Source: JACVRW01 sp963808545 (GTDB lineage: Bacteria; Actinomycetota; Thermoleophilia; Solirubrobacterales; Thermoleophilaceae). From it: DNA of 64,000 bases. The stretch covers positions 62,001 to 126,000 of the forward strand of contig CAWEGB010000011.1 of assembly GCA_963808545.1 (NCBI GenBank), given 5' to 3'. Position numbers and translations under genes: made by a program. Positions 24,845 to 31,923 of the stretch are shown here, in pieces (positions within the stretch are counted from its first letter, which is position 1; every line of letters begins with the position of its first letter). Under the pieces are notes generated by a model. That model worked only from the letters and a program-made list of their open reading frames with translations, had not been told where the DNA came from and ran no database searches.

Positions 24845-26356
24845 ATGGCAATGACCGAGCATGCGGTGCTGATCGCCGGAGGTGGTCCGACGGGGCTGAT
24901 GTTGGCGGGCGAGTTGGCGTTGGCCGGCGTCGACGTTGCGATCGTCGAGCGGCGCGCCAGCCAGGACCTCCCCGGCTCGCGCGCAGGTGGTCTGCACTCG
25001 CGCACCATCGAGATCTTCGATCAGCGGGGAATCGCCGATCGGTTCCTTTCGGAAGGACAGGTGGTCCAGGTCGGGCAGTTCGCCGGGGTCTCTTTGGACA
25101 TCAGCGACTTTCCCACTCGGCATCCCTACTCGCTGGGGCTGTGGCAGAACCACATCGAGCGCATCATGGCCGGCTGGGTCGCCGAGCTCGAGGTGCCGAT
25201 CTACCGCGGACGTGAGGTGACGGGGTTCGCGCAGGACGACACCGGCGTCGACGTCGAGCTGTCCGACGGCCCGCCGCTGCGGGCGGAATACCTCGTCGGG
25301 TGCGATGGAGGACGCAGCCTGGTCCGCAAAGCGGCTGGCATCGAGTTCCCGGGATGGGATCCGACGACCAGCGCATTGATCGCCGAGGTGGAGATGGCCG
25401 AGGAGCCGGAATTGGGCGTCCGCCACGACGCCCGCGGCATGCATGCCCTCGGACGGGAGGAGTACGAGATCCGCGACGGCGAGGTGGTCTTCGCGGATAG
25501 CGGACCGGTTCGCGTCATGCTGACCGAAGCGCACGTCGGATCCGCGAGCGAACCCACGCTGGGCGATATCAGCGAGGGACTGATCGCCGTCTACGGGACC
25601 GACTATGGGATCCACAGTCCCATCTGGATCTCCAGGTTCACCGACATGACCCGGCAGGCCGCGGCCTACCGCGACCGACGGGTGCTGGTGGCCGGCGACG
25701 CGGCACACGTGCATTCCCCGGACGGTGCGCAGGGCCTCCAGACCGGCGTGCAGGATGCGGTGAACCTGGGATGGAAGCTGGCCCAGGTGGTCAACCGGAC
25801 ATCGCCGGAAAGCCTCCTGGACAGCTACCACGCCGAGCGCCACCCGGTCGCCGCCCGCGTGCTGCGCACCACGATGGCGCACGTCGCGCTGCGCCGCACG
25901 GACGAACGCACGGAAGCCTTGCGCGACACCATCGCCGAGCTCCTCACCGCGGACGAGGCCCGCCGACGCTTCGCCGCGATGATGTTCGGTCTCGACATCC
26001 ACTACGACCTCGGCGAAGGCCACCCGCTGCTGGGACGTCGCATGCCCGATCTCGACCTGGTCACCGCCAACGGCCCGCTGCGGGTCTTCACCCTGCTGCG
26101 CGACGCCCGGCCGGTGCTGCTCAACTTTGGTGAGCCCGGCGGCCTCGACATCACGCCGTGGGCAGACCGCGTCCAGCTGATCGACGCGAGCTATACGGGA
26201 GAGTGGGAGCTTCCGGTACTGGGTGTGGTCACGCCTCCCACTGCCGCGCTGATCCGGCCCGACGGCTATGTCGCCTGGGTGGGAGACCTCACTGACCCGG
26301 GGCTCCCCGACGCGCTCACCCGATGGTTCGGAACGCCGGCGGCTCAGATGGGCTGA
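24845..26356 (+). CDS. class A flavoprotein monooxygenase, rifampicin monooxygenase (Rox)-like
   Basis: 503 residues. FAD-binding 'IAGGGPTGLMLAGELALAG' (G12-G14, G17), the 'VGCDGGRSLVRKAAGI' DG motif near residue 152 and the 'VLVAGDAAHVHSPDGAQGLQTGVQDAVNLGWKL' region near residue 280 (GD motif) place it in the PheA/TfdB group A hydroxylases. Features I recall from Rox proteins, such as 'GLHSRTIEIFDQRG', 'GTDYGIHSP.WISRF.D' and 'RPDGYVAWVGD' near the C-terminus, are present. Such enzymes hydroxylate aromatic substrates with NADPH and oxygen, and Rox opens the rifamycin ring. Whether this one acts on rifamycins is not shown. Codon use is less GC-biased than the neighbours (TTG, GAA, GGA are common), consistent with transfer. 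Its last four codons lie inside a duplicated zinc-ribbon tail. Confidence 0.83.
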   Translation: MAMTEHAVLIAGGGPTGLMLAGELALAGVDVAIVERRASQDLPGSRAGGLHSRTIEIFDQRGIADRFLSEGQVVQVGQFAGVSLDISDFPTRHPYSLGLWQNHIERIMAGWVAELEVPIYRGREVTGFAQDDTGVDVELSDGPPLRAEYLVGCDGGRSLVRKAAGIEFPGWDPTTSALIAEVEMAEEPELGVRHDARGMHALGREEYEIRDGEVVFADSGPVRVMLTEAHVGSASEPTLGDISEGLIAVYGTDYGIHSPIWISRFTDMTRQAAAYRDRRVLVAGDAAHVHSPDGAQGLQTGVQDAVNLGWKLAQVVNRTSPESLLDSYHAERHPVAARVLRTTMAHVALRRTDERTEALRDTIAELLTADEARRRFAAMMFGLDIHYDLGEGHPLLGRRMPDLDLVTANGPLRVFTLLRDARPVLLNFGEPGGLDITPWADRVQLIDASYTGEWELPVLGVVTPPTAALIRPDGYVAWVGDLTDPGLPDALTRWFGTPAAQMG

Positions 26357-26430
26357 AGCATCGATTCGCCGCAGTTGCGGCAGATCACGTAGCGGCCGGC
26401 CAGCTTCGTCCCTCGCAGCCACGGCTCGCC
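26341..26430 (-). pseudogene. remnant of a zinc-ribbon gene (internally deleted copy of 28394-28630)
   Basis: Bases 26341-26390 are identical to 28391-28440, and 26391-26430 match 28537-28576 with one mismatch. Relative to the intact gene, 96 bases (32 codons, residues about 32-63, including four of the eight Cys) are missing and sequence before residue 19 is unrelated. The stop codon of the Rox-like gene on the other strand lies within this copy. Confidence 0.8.
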
Positions 26431-26549
26431 CCGGGACTGGCGTGGCTGTCGGGCGGTCGTTGCCCGTCGCCGGCGGTGCTCGCCGCCGGACGCGCGGACG
26501 CACCGTCTACAGACGCCGGCGGTAGCCGAGGATCTCTTCCCCTGCTGAG

Positions 26550-26591
26550 GGTTTGATGGGGGCGGTCGCGTGGACCGCCCCCATCCAAACC
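26550..26591. terminator. bidirectional hairpin between convergent Rox-like and M28 genes
   Basis: Perfect 12-bp stem ATGGGGGCGGTC (26556-26567) / GACCGCCCCCAT (26573-26584) with a 5-base loop, extended outwards by GGTTT/AAACC (26550-26554 and 26587-26591) around a small bulge. It lies between two converging genes, as expected of an intrinsic terminator, but has no strong T-tract on either side. Confidence 0.65.
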
Positions 26592-26603
26592 AGCGGTGCT
26601 TCG

Positions 26604-28251
26604 CTACGAGGCTGGAACGCCAGGCCCCTGGCCGCCGTCACCGCCGGCGAAGGTGCCCTCCGGGCCTGCCGGAGCCGGCAAGGCGGTGGGCGGGCCGGGG
26701 ACCTTCTTGCCCGCGACGCCGTTGACCGACTCGGTCGAATAGGCGAACGTCAGCTGCGCGAAGGCGATCAGGTCGCTGTTCACGTCGAGCGCGTGCAGAT
26801 CGACATTGTCGAAGGTGTCGCACGCCAGGTGGTAGCACGGGTCGAACTGCTCCCCGGCCGTACCGCCCCAGATCGCCTCCTGCTCCTCGGTCTTAGGCAC
26901 CTCGGCCCCGGTAAACAGACCGCCCGAGGGGATGCCGGCCAGGATGAACGCCTCATAGTCGCTGCGCCCGTCGAACGCGGTGTCGTCGTAAGGCTCACCG
27001 ACCAGGGTGTAGTACGACTCGTACAGGTCCTCGATCGCCATCGAGCCCGGCGGGATAGTCACGCCCTCGGCGCCTCGAACGTCGACTCGTCCGCGTCGTA
27101 CACCATGAAGATGTAGTTCGGCGAGCCCACCATGTCGTAGTTGAGGTACAGGGCGATGCGCTCGCGCTCGGTCGGCGACAGCCCCGCCACGTAATCTGCC
27201 GAGCCGACCAGGCCCTGCTCCTCAGCCGCCCACCACGCGAACCGCACGGTGTTCTCCGGCTTGACCTTGGCCATCATCAGCGCCGTCTCCAGCAGCGCAG
27301 CCGAACCGGAGCCGTTGTCGTTGATCCCAGGCCCCTCGATGACGCTATCCAGATGGGCGCCGGCCATCACGACGTTGTCCTCGTTGGTGCCCTGCATCTC
27401 CGCGATGACGTTGTAAGTCCGTGCGGGTCTCGGCCGGGAGCACCTCCACGAAGGCGGTCGAGCCCGGCTGCGCCAGCGCCACGCCGTCGGCGAAGCTCGC
27501 GCCCACGACCGGGATGCTATGGGTGACAGGGCCGGGCGCCCCCGGAATTGGCGGATCCACGCTCGTGGCGTCCGCGACGATCAGTCCCTCGCGGTCGGGT
27601 GTGTTGCCCTGGTTGAAGATAATCACGGCCTCGGCGCCCGCCTGCTCGGCGTAGAACGCCTTGGTGCCGAAGAAGCAGGTGCCGCGCTGGATCAGCGCGA
27701 TGTCCGCGTCACCGCTCCAGTCGATGCCGGCGAAGTCAGCCGCCTCACAGCCGCTGGTCGACGCGCGATCGCCCGTCAGGTTGATGTCGACCGGGATCAC
27801 CTGGCCCTCGACGGCGCCCGAGCCGCTGCCGGTGAAGACGCCGGTCTCGTACTCCGCCTCGACGGGTGTCAACTGGCGAAGCGTCGCGGGGAAGTTGAAC
27901 GTGATCTCAACCGGGTCGAGCGTCACCTCATAGCCGGCATCCCTGAGCAACCCGGCGACGTATTCGACGCTCTCGGCATAGCCCTCCGTACCGGCCGCGC
28001 GGGTGCCCGGATAGAACGGATCATCGTTGGCGTCGGCGATCGCTTGGAACGCGGCCTGGTGCTCGCGCACGCCCTCCACCGTCACGCACCCCAACAGCTT
28101 GTCGTAGGTGTTGTTGGTCGCGTTCTCGCACGCGTTGCCTTGGGCTGATGCCTGGCCAGGCAGCAGCGCCGCCAACAACAGCATGGCCTACACCGATCCA
28201 CAACAGTCGTAACCGCGCCCGCTTCGGCGCTGCCACCAGATGACCGGACAT
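26604..28251 (-). pseudogene. secreted M28 aminopeptidase with PA domain, broken by three frameshifts
   Basis: Pieces in three frames line up as one protein of about 545 residues. Start: ATG 28249-28251 after a strong site 'gggggag', with basic residues and part of a helix. A shift near 28186 joins 'MLLLAALLPGQASAQ' (signal peptide end). The next 250 residues contain a protease-associated domain ('GTCFFGTKAFYAEQAGAEAVIIFNQG'). A shift near 27411-27418 leads to 'GAHLDSVIEGPGINDNGSGSAALLE' and 'WWAAEEQGLVGS', the zinc ligands and catalytic Glu of family M28. A shift near 27070 leads to the C-terminal part with 'CYHLACDTFDNVD', the last metal-ligand region. It is related to secreted leucine/Ser-type aminopeptidases. 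Catalytic residues survive, so decay is recent or the shifts are read errors. A Pro/Gly-rich tail ends it. Confidence 0.8.
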
Positions 28252-28390
28252 TGACTCCCCCTCGCGTGCTTCGCTCCCGCGGCCCCGAGCCCCGAGCCGC
28301 CGGATATCCGTGCCAGGCGCCACAACCTAAACCATCCACACTGCGAGTGCGACCCGACCGTGGGCGAGCACGTGAGGCCGCATCGCGTGC

Positions 28391-28576
28391 GGCTCAGATG
28401 GGCTGAAGCATCGATTCGCCGCAGTTGCGGCAGATCACGTTCGCCGTGTCCGACATGCGGGCAATGGTCGAGTGAGCGAGACAGTTGGGGCACTCGGAGC
28501 GCAACTCGAAGCGGTGCAGGCAGGAAACGCAGCGGTAGCGGCCGGCCAGGTTCGTCCCTCGCAGCCACGGCTCGCC
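28391..28576. repeat. second copy of the segmental repeat shared with 26341-26430
   Basis: 28391-28440 and 28537-28576 are the two blocks matching 26341-26390 (50 of 50) and 26391-26430 (39 of 40). The intervening 96 bases are present only here. The copies are direct repeats and flank the M28 pseudogene. Confidence 0.85.
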
Positions 28577-28630
28577 GCAGTCCGGGCAGATCGGACCGAG
28601 ATCGATTCTCTCCTCGTCGCTCACCGGCAT
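28394..28630 (-). CDS. small double zinc-ribbon protein
   Basis: 78 residues with four C-x2-C pairs: C15/C18, C34/C37, C47/C50 and C67/C70. This suits two zinc-ribbon knuckles. 'YRCVSCLHRFELRSECPNC' is typical of small zinc-ribbon proteins of unknown role that may bind nucleic acid or protein. ATG at 28628-28630 lies 14 bases after the fmt stop on the same strand, so it is likely the last gene of the fmt operon. A deleted copy of its 3' half is at 26341-26430. Confidence 0.82.
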   Translation of the reverse strand: MPVSDEERIDLGPICPDCGEPWLRGTNLAGRYRCVSCLHRFELRSECPNCLAHSTIARMSDTANVICRNCGESMLQPI

Positions 28631-28644
28631 CGCTCGGGTCAACG

Positions 28645-29556
28645 CTAGCCGGTCGCGCCACCGGACAGGCGGGCGGCGTGTCCGCGCAGCCAGTCGTCCG
28701 CCGTCATCGGACGCCTCCCCGCGGGATGGACCTCGAGCAGGTCGAGCGCTCCGGTGGCGGTGCCGTACAGCAGGCGCCCGTCGCGTACCTCGAGGCTGCC
28801 CGCGGGCGGCCCCTCCTCCGGAACGAGCGAGGCCCGCACGACCCCGAGGCGCGCGTCCCAGGGCAGCTCGAGGTACGCGCCGATGTGCGGCCTGAGCGCG
28901 CGGACGCGTCGCTCCAGCTCTGCGGCGGGGCGATCCGGATCTAGCAGGCGGTCGGCCGCCTCGATCTTCTCGGCGTAGGTGGCGCCATCGTCCGGCTGCT
29001 CGCGAAACGGCGGTCGCAGGTCGAGCGCCTCCACCAGCAGCTCGCCGCTCAGGTCGGCCAGCCGTGCGGCCAGCGTGCCGTAGTCGTCGTCGGGTCCGAT
29101 CGGCTCCGGCCGCTGCAGGCACATGGGCCCGGCGTCGAGCTCGGCCGTGGGCTTCATGATCGTCACACCGGTGTCCTCGTCGCCGGCCTCGATCGCACGC
29201 TCGACCGGCGCGGCGCCGCGCCAGCGCGGCAGCAGCGAGGGATGCACGTTCAGCAGCTCGTGCTCGGACAGCAGCGGCTCCTTGATCAGGGCCCCGAAGG
29301 CGCAGATGACCACCGTGTCGGCCCGCGCCGCGGCGATCGCCGCCCGTGCCTCGTCGGCGTTCACGTCCTCCGGCTGCAGAACCTCGATGCCCAGCAGGCC
29401 GGCCGTCTCGGACACGGGCGGCGCCGCCAGCCGGCGGCCGCGGCCTCGAGGCCGGTCGGGCCGGGTCACCACCAGCACCGGCCGGTGCGCCGTGGCGGCG
29501 AGCCGGTCGAGCACGGCGGCGGCGAAATCCGAGGTGCCGAGGTAGACCGTGGGCAC
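28645..29556 (-). CDS. fmt: methionyl-tRNA formyltransferase
   Basis: 303 residues, a normal length. It formylates initiator Met-tRNA using 10-formyl-tetrahydrofolate. The hydrolase-like N-terminal domain starts 'VYLGTSDFAAAVLDRL', has the signature 'NVHPSLLPRWRGAAP' around residues 102-116 with the catalytic Asn/His, and 'GVTIMKPTAELDAGPM'. The C-terminal OB-fold region follows ('GSLEVRDGRLLYGT'). The ATG lies four bases after the stop of the truncated enolase-superfamily ORF. Peptide deformylase, often next to fmt, is separately placed here at 50583-51188 beside priA. Confidence 0.95.
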   Translation of the reverse strand: MPTVYLGTSDFAAAVLDRLAATAHRPVLVVTRPDRPRGRGRRLAAPPVSETAGLLGIEVLQPEDVNADEARAAIAAARADTVVICAFGALIKEPLLSEHELLNVHPSLLPRWRGAAPVERAIEAGDEDTGVTIMKPTAELDAGPMCLQRPEPIGPDDDYGTLAARLADLSGELLVEALDLRPPFREQPDDGATYAEKIEAADRLLDPDRPAAELERRVRALRPHIGAYLELPWDARLGVVRASLVPEEGPPAGSLEVRDGRLLYGTATGALDLLEVHPAGRRPMTADDWLRGHAARLSGGATG

Positions 29557-29560
29557 GGGT

Positions 29561-29953
29561 CTAGTGTCGCGCAGCCACGCGCTCGAGCTCGGCGGCCACG
29601 GCGTCGAGATGCGGAAGGGTCTCCCAGTCGCCCGTTCCCCTCAGGGCGTGGGCCGCGATCACGTGCCCGGCGCGGGCACATGCGCCGGGCTCCCACCCCC
29701 GCGTGAGGCCGAGGGTGAGCACCGGCCCGTCGCGATAGGAGCCGGCTCGCCGCAGGACCTGGAAGTGATCCTCGATCCGGAACGGGTCGGTGCCGACCAG
29801 GTAGCCGGACAGCTCCTCGACCGCCGCGGCCACCGTCCCCGCCCGGCCCTCGACCACCGGCTCGCCCCAGCCCGCCGGTCCCTCGTCGGTCGACAGCTTG
29901 AGGAACAGCCAGCGCGGCGGCACCGGAAAGGTCTCGAGAGAGGTGATCTTCAT
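29561..29953 (-). CDS. truncated enolase-superfamily (galactonate dehydratase-like) ORF
   Basis: 130-residue product with ATG 29951-29953 behind a good site ('aggagg', about ten bases upstream). Residues 1-75 match the N-terminal capping domain of mandelate racemase/galactonate dehydratase proteins ('MKITSLETFPVPPRWLFLK', 'GWGEPVVEGRAGTVAAAVEEL', 'DPFRIEDHF'). The TIM barrel with all metal ligands is absent. After about residue 80 the sequence changes to an unrelated tail ending 'HLDAVAAELERVAARH', which I do not recognise. It is therefore a gene fragment fused to another sequence, not a working dehydratase. It directly precedes fmt, so the tail could be a leftover of the gene that originally preceded fmt. 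Confidence 0.65.
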   Translation of the reverse strand: MKITSLETFPVPPRWLFLKLSTDEGPAGWGEPVVEGRAGTVAAAVEELSGYLVGTDPFRIEDHFQVLRRAGSYRDGPVLTLGLTRGWEPGACARAGHVIAAHALRGTGDWETLPHLDAVAAELERVAARH

Positions 29954-30070
29954 GTAGCGGCCCTCCTGGCGGGGCGTGTGAGGTGGGCCACAGAGAGGAA
30001 TTACCCCGCCGCGATCGGGTCCAGTCCCCAAGCGGCCGAATAAGGCCGGACTCGCAAGGAAGGATGCTTC

Positions 30071-30976
30071 ATGCAGCGCAGGAAGATCCTCACAGCAGTG
30101 GTCGGCGGAGCCCTCGTCATCGGGGCTCCCGTCGCGTTCGCCCAGACCGGGCAACTCGAGCAGGTGCCCCCGGTCGGAATCCCGATCGTCCTGTGCGACG
30201 GTCAGGTGCCGACACAGGTCGGAGGCCCCGGAGCGGACACGCTCGAGGGCACCCCCGGCCCCGACATCATCGCCGGGCTCGACGGCAACGACGACATCCG
30301 CGGCAAGGGCGGCAACGACACCATCTGCGGCGGCGACGGCAACGACAGCATCACCGGCGGCGACAACGACGACACCGTGTTCGGTGACGAGGGTGGCGAC
30401 ACGCTGAAGGGTGCGAAGGGCGTCGACTCCCTCGACGGCGGAAGGGGCCGAGACCGTCTCGACGGCGGCTCGGAGGACGACACGCTCGACGGCTCCAACG
30501 GCAGCGACACGCTGCTTGGCCGGGACGGCGAGGACACCCTGGCCGGCGGAGAGGCCAACGACAAGGCGCACGGCGGCGACGACGTCGACGACGTGCGGGG
30601 CGGTCCCGGCGACGACGTGGTTCACGGCGGCGACGACGCCGAGTTCATCGTCCAGGGTGGTGACGGCGACGACGTCGTCTTCGGCGGGCGCGGCGACGAC
30701 AAGAACCTGCAGGGCAACGACGACGAGGACGTGATGGACGGCGGCCCGGGCAACGACATCGTGTCCGGCAGCGACGACATCGACATCCTGCGCGGCGGCG
30801 GTGGAGCCGACCGCGTCAACGGCCAGGACGACAACGACGAGGTGGACGGCGGGCGCGGTGCCGACATCTCCCTCACCGGTGGTGAGGGAGACGACGCGAT
30901 CAACGGCGGCGCCGGGGTCGACCTGTTCTGCGACGGCGGCGGCCAGGCCGGCGACCAGATCGTGAACTGCCCCTAG
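30071..30976 (+). CDS. secreted RTX-type calcium-binding repeat protein
   Basis: 301 residues with a signal peptide (about 1-25, ending 'PVAFAQ'). From about residue 50 to the end it consists of nonapeptide repeats of the form G-G-x-G-x-D-x-U-x ('GGDGNDSI', 'GGPGDDVV'), the calcium-binding parallel beta-roll of haemolysin-type proteins. Here no catalytic domain accompanies them. Two Cys pairs flank the repeats (near residues 42/86 and 287/300). ATG follows a good site 'aaggaagg'. Probably a secreted structural or surface protein; the role is unknown. Confidence 0.9.
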   Translation: MQRRKILTAVVGGALVIGAPVAFAQTGQLEQVPPVGIPIVLCDGQVPTQVGGPGADTLEGTPGPDIIAGLDGNDDIRGKGGNDTICGGDGNDSITGGDNDDTVFGDEGGDTLKGAKGVDSLDGGRGRDRLDGGSEDDTLDGSNGSDTLLGRDGEDTLAGGEANDKAHGGDDVDDVRGGPGDDVVHGGDDAEFIVQGGDGDDVVFGGRGDDKNLQGNDDEDVMDGGPGNDIVSGSDDIDILRGGGGADRVNGQDDNDEVDGGRGADISLTGGEGDDAINGGAGVDLFCDGGGQAGDQIVNCP

Positions 30977-30982
30977 GCGGCT

Positions 30983-31013
30983 CGGCCCGGCCCGCTGGAC
31001 GCGGGTCGGGCCG
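30983..31013. terminator. stem-loop between the two secreted-protein genes
   Basis: GGCCCGGCCCGC (30984-30995) pairs with GCGGGTCGGGCC (31001-31012) with one G-T wobble and an added C-G pair, giving about 13 bp around a 5-base loop. It begins seven bases after the RTX stop. There is no T-run after it, as is common in GC-rich actinobacteria. Confidence 0.6.
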
Positions 31014-31042
31014 GCCTCTCCTCACAAGCGAAAGGAAGCACC

Positions 31043-31741
31043 ATGCTCAAGAAGCACCTCAGTTACTCCAACATCGCTGCCAGCATCGCCCTGTTCGCGG
31101 CGCTCGGCGGCACCGCGGTCGCCGCCGCGACCCTCGAGCGTGACAGCGTCGGGGCACCACAGATCAAGGCGGACGCGGTCCGCAGCTCTGAGATTCGCAG
31201 CCAGTCGGTCAAGATTCCCGACATAGCCACCGACGCGCGGTCCGCCCTTCTCGGCGACGTAGAGGTGGCGGAGGAGGACGGCGACGCATTCGTGCCTCGC
31301 TGCACGGGCACGGATCTGACTGCCTGCCGCAACCTGGTGGCGCTGCGGCTGAACACCAGCGACGACACCCAAGCGAACGCACGCCGGCGAAAGAGCCAGG
31401 GCGGACCCGTGGAATTCGAGAAGGGCCGCAACTGGCTGATCCAGGCGAAGCTCGTCATCGACTCCATCAATCCCCAGGACCCCGAAGACCACAACCGGTG
31501 CGGCCTGGTGCTCGACAGCAGCACGGGGCCGGACGCCGTGCTGGACGAGACGCGGCACCACCTCGGCACCAACGACGATCCGGCGGACTCGGAGGCGCAG
31601 GCGCTCACCGCCGTGTTCAGTGACGACCGCTTCGTGGACCCGCGCATCGCGCTGCGATGCACCCAGCAGGACGGCGAGGAGCTTGTCGCCGAGGACCAGA
31701 AGCTCACGGCACTGGAGGTGGGAAAGGTGGTCGGCCCCTGA
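31043..31741 (+). CDS. secreted protein of a Thermoleophilia-type family
   Basis: 232 residues, ATG after 'aaaggaag'. The N-terminus 'SYSNIAASIALFAALGGTAVAA' is a short hydrophobic signal-like segment. It is followed by 'SVGAPQIKADAVRSSEIRSQSVKIPDI', a pattern I associate with large families of secreted proteins in Solirubrobacterales. The remainder has four Cys that could form disulfides and a mixed polar composition; I do not recognise a fold. It follows the RTX gene on the same strand, separated by a hairpin. Confidence 0.75.
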   Translation: MLKKHLSYSNIAASIALFAALGGTAVAAATLERDSVGAPQIKADAVRSSEIRSQSVKIPDIATDARSALLGDVEVAEEDGDAFVPRCTGTDLTACRNLVALRLNTSDDTQANARRRKSQGGPVEFEKGRNWLIQAKLVIDSINPQDPEDHNRCGLVLDSSTGPDAVLDETRHHLGTNDDPADSEAQALTAVFSDDRFVDPRIALRCTQQDGEELVAEDQKLTALEVGKVVGP

Positions 31742-31745
31742 CTGC

Positions 31746-31835
31746 CTAGGCCAGCAGGCCGGTGGCCGCGGCCACTCCGATCAGCAGCGCCCAGAGAGCG
31801 AGGGCCATCAGCACGCGCACGGCGAACCGGTTCAT
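31746..31835 (-). CDS. possible 29-residue membrane peptide
   Basis: Short frame 'MNRFAVRVLMALALWALLIG...' with one hydrophobic helix, downstream of lutBC on the same strand. The Shine-Dalgarno match is weak ('ctgag'). It may be a real small membrane peptide or chance in GC-rich DNA. Confidence 0.3.
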   Translation of the reverse strand: MNRFAVRVLMALALWALLIGVAAATGLLA

Positions 31836-31923
31836 CTCAGAACAGCTGCGTCGGCGCCGCGGTGGCGCTCAAGCTTCCCTCCCGTTGGCCAGATCGACTC
31901 CCGGCTTCATCGGGACGAAACCC

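Noticed and set aside
30230..30950. Tandem DNA repeat that could suggest a CRISPR or minisatellite
   Set aside because: The periodicity is 27 bases (nine codons) of degenerate Gly-Asp RTX repeats in one frame, with no conserved direct repeat and spacer structure.
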